Position numbers and translations under genes: made by a program | Assembly: GCA_902781245.1 (NCBI GenBank) | Contig: CACZIP010000022.1 | Span: forward strand, 1 to 13,416 | Direction: 5' to 3' | DNA from: an uncultured Coriobacteriaceae bacterium | GTDB lineage: Bacteria; Actinomycetota; Coriobacteriia; Coriobacteriales; Eggerthellaceae | Length of the DNA stretch: 13,416 nucleotides | Part shown: one piece after another, positions 12,699-13,416 of the stretch | Position numbering within the stretch: the first letter of the stretch is position 1 | Layout: each line of letters opens with the position of its first letter | Notes under the pieces: generated by a model | Database searches by the model: none | What the model was told of the DNA's origin: nothing | The model's input: the letters and a program-made list of their open reading frames with translations, nothing else

Positions 12699-13340
12699 CT
12701 AGTTGTTCACTCCGTGATGCGGAACGAACGTGGTGCGATCTATCGCTTCGAACGTGTAGCCGCGCTCCTGATAGTATTCGATGATCCGCGGCAGCGCTTC
12801 AACCGACGTCTGCTTGGTCGCAGAATCGTGCATGAGCAGGACAATGTTCTCGTACTTGGACGCTTCCTCTGTCGCGAAGTAGACCAGGTCGTCGGCGGTG
12901 TGATCCGAGCCGTCGCCGCTCGAGACGTTCCAGTCGTAATACTGGTAGCCACGCGCCTGCACTTCGCCCACGAGCGCCGACATGATGCCCGACGTATAGT
13001 TCTCGGAAATTGAATTCGAAGACCCGCCCGGGAAACGGATGAAGCACGGCACGTACCCGATTTGATCCCGAACTACGTTCCCAATGCCTTCAAGGTCTTC
13101 GAAGTAGGCCTGCTGAGATGAGTAAATGTAAGCGTAATCATGGGTTAACGTGTGAAGGCCGATGGTATGACCGCGGTCGTACGCCTCTTTGATCATCGGG
13201 AAGTAATCTGGGTTATGGCCTACGACGAAGAACGTCGCCTTGCAGCCGTAACGGTCGAGGATGTCGAGAACCGCCTGCGTGTTCTCCGACGGCCCATCGT
13301 CAATCGTCAGATAGACGACCTCATATATTCTTTCTGCCAC
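12699..13340 (-). CDS. Polysaccharide deacetylase (NodB/CE4 family)
   Basis: This 213-residue protein is essentially a bare NodB domain, which deacetylates N-acetyl sugars in peptidoglycan, chitin-like or other glycans. Family motifs are present in order: LTIDDGP (11-17, metal Asp D15 and base D14), HTLTH (63-67, metal His), RFPGG (102-106), YDWN (135-138) and LLMHD (168-172, catalytic His171). The start is uncertain. The only reasonable one in frame is GTG at 13340, ten residues before the first motif, and a TAG closes the frame 30 nt further upstream. There is no signal peptide or membrane anchor, although such enzymes normally act outside the cytoplasm. Either the N-terminus is encoded in another frame after a frameshift, or the gene is truncated, or this is a rare intracellular form. 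GCCACT (13336-13341) and AGTGGC (13350-13355) can pair over the start codon. Confidence 0.82.
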   Translation of the reverse strand: MAERIYEVVYLTIDDGPSENTQAVLDILDRYGCKATFFVVGHNPDYFPMIKEAYDRGHTIGLHTLTHDYAYIYSSQQAYFEDLEGIGNVVRDQIGYVPCFIRFPGGSSNSISENYTSGIMSALVGEVQARGYQYYDWNVSSGDGSDHTADDLVYFATEEASKYENIVLLMHDSATKQTSVEALPRIIEYYQERGYTFEAIDRTTFVPHHGVNN

Positions 13341-13416
13341 TTCTCGCGCAGTGGCCGCGCTCTTTTCCTATAGACGCGAATATGGGATAAAGGGCGTGCA
13401 TGGGGCGGAGGGCGCT

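Noticed and set aside
1..13416. CRISPR array, tRNA or rRNA genes
   Set aside because: No regularly spaced identical repeats and no recognisable tRNA or rRNA sequence were seen on either strand.

Overview
The window looks like a chromosomal segment of an anaerobic actinobacterium, most likely class Coriobacteriia and probably family Eggerthellaceae. The reasons are a DmsAB-type molybdoenzyme, a membrane-anchored LuxR-type regulator, moderately high GC with strong use of CGC/ATC-type codons, and a double-glycine leader peptide gene. This placement is inferred from gene content; no 16S or marker gene is present.

Layout: (1) 2-2718, the 3' part of a DMSO-reductase-family catalytic subunit gene and its four-cluster Fe-S partner, overlapping by ATGA and followed by two hairpins, the second a likely terminator. 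(2) 2849-3924, a LysR-type regulator with a palindromic candidate operator and a TATAAT box upstream. (3) A convergent small four-helix membrane protein (3949-4395, minus), preceded by a tiny ORF with an excellent ribosome binding site, then about 490 bp without a recognisable gene. (4) 4975-8407, a GntP-family permease, a set of three hairpins, an NCS1-family permease, and a 155-residue protein with one membrane helix and a LuxR-type HTH, ending in a terminator. (5) A ComEC-like metallo-beta-lactamase-fold hydrolase on the minus strand (8512-9294). (6) A likely acquired GC-rich patch with an alpha/beta hydrolase (9640-10497), bordered on the left by what looks like the end of an IS3-type element and on the right by an apparent gene fragment and a strong terminator. 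(7) 10947-12668, REP-like palindromes, GTGAATCT repeats, an AAA+ ATPase with a C-terminal winged helix, and a small double-glycine peptide carrying zinc-ribbon cysteines, then imperfect tandem repeats and a bidirectional terminator. (8) A convergent NodB-type polysaccharide deacetylase (12699-13340, minus) with no visible export signal.

The dms genes would form a respiratory reductase module; the catalytic gene is cut by the window edge and no DmsC-type anchor is visible. The two permeases and the membrane LuxR protein may form an uptake and sensing unit. The most novel part is the ATPase plus zinc-ribbon double-glycine peptide pair: the peptide has a bacteriocin-style leader but a cargo that looks like a small metal-binding domain, and all five of its arginine codons are AGA/AGG, unlike the surrounding genes.
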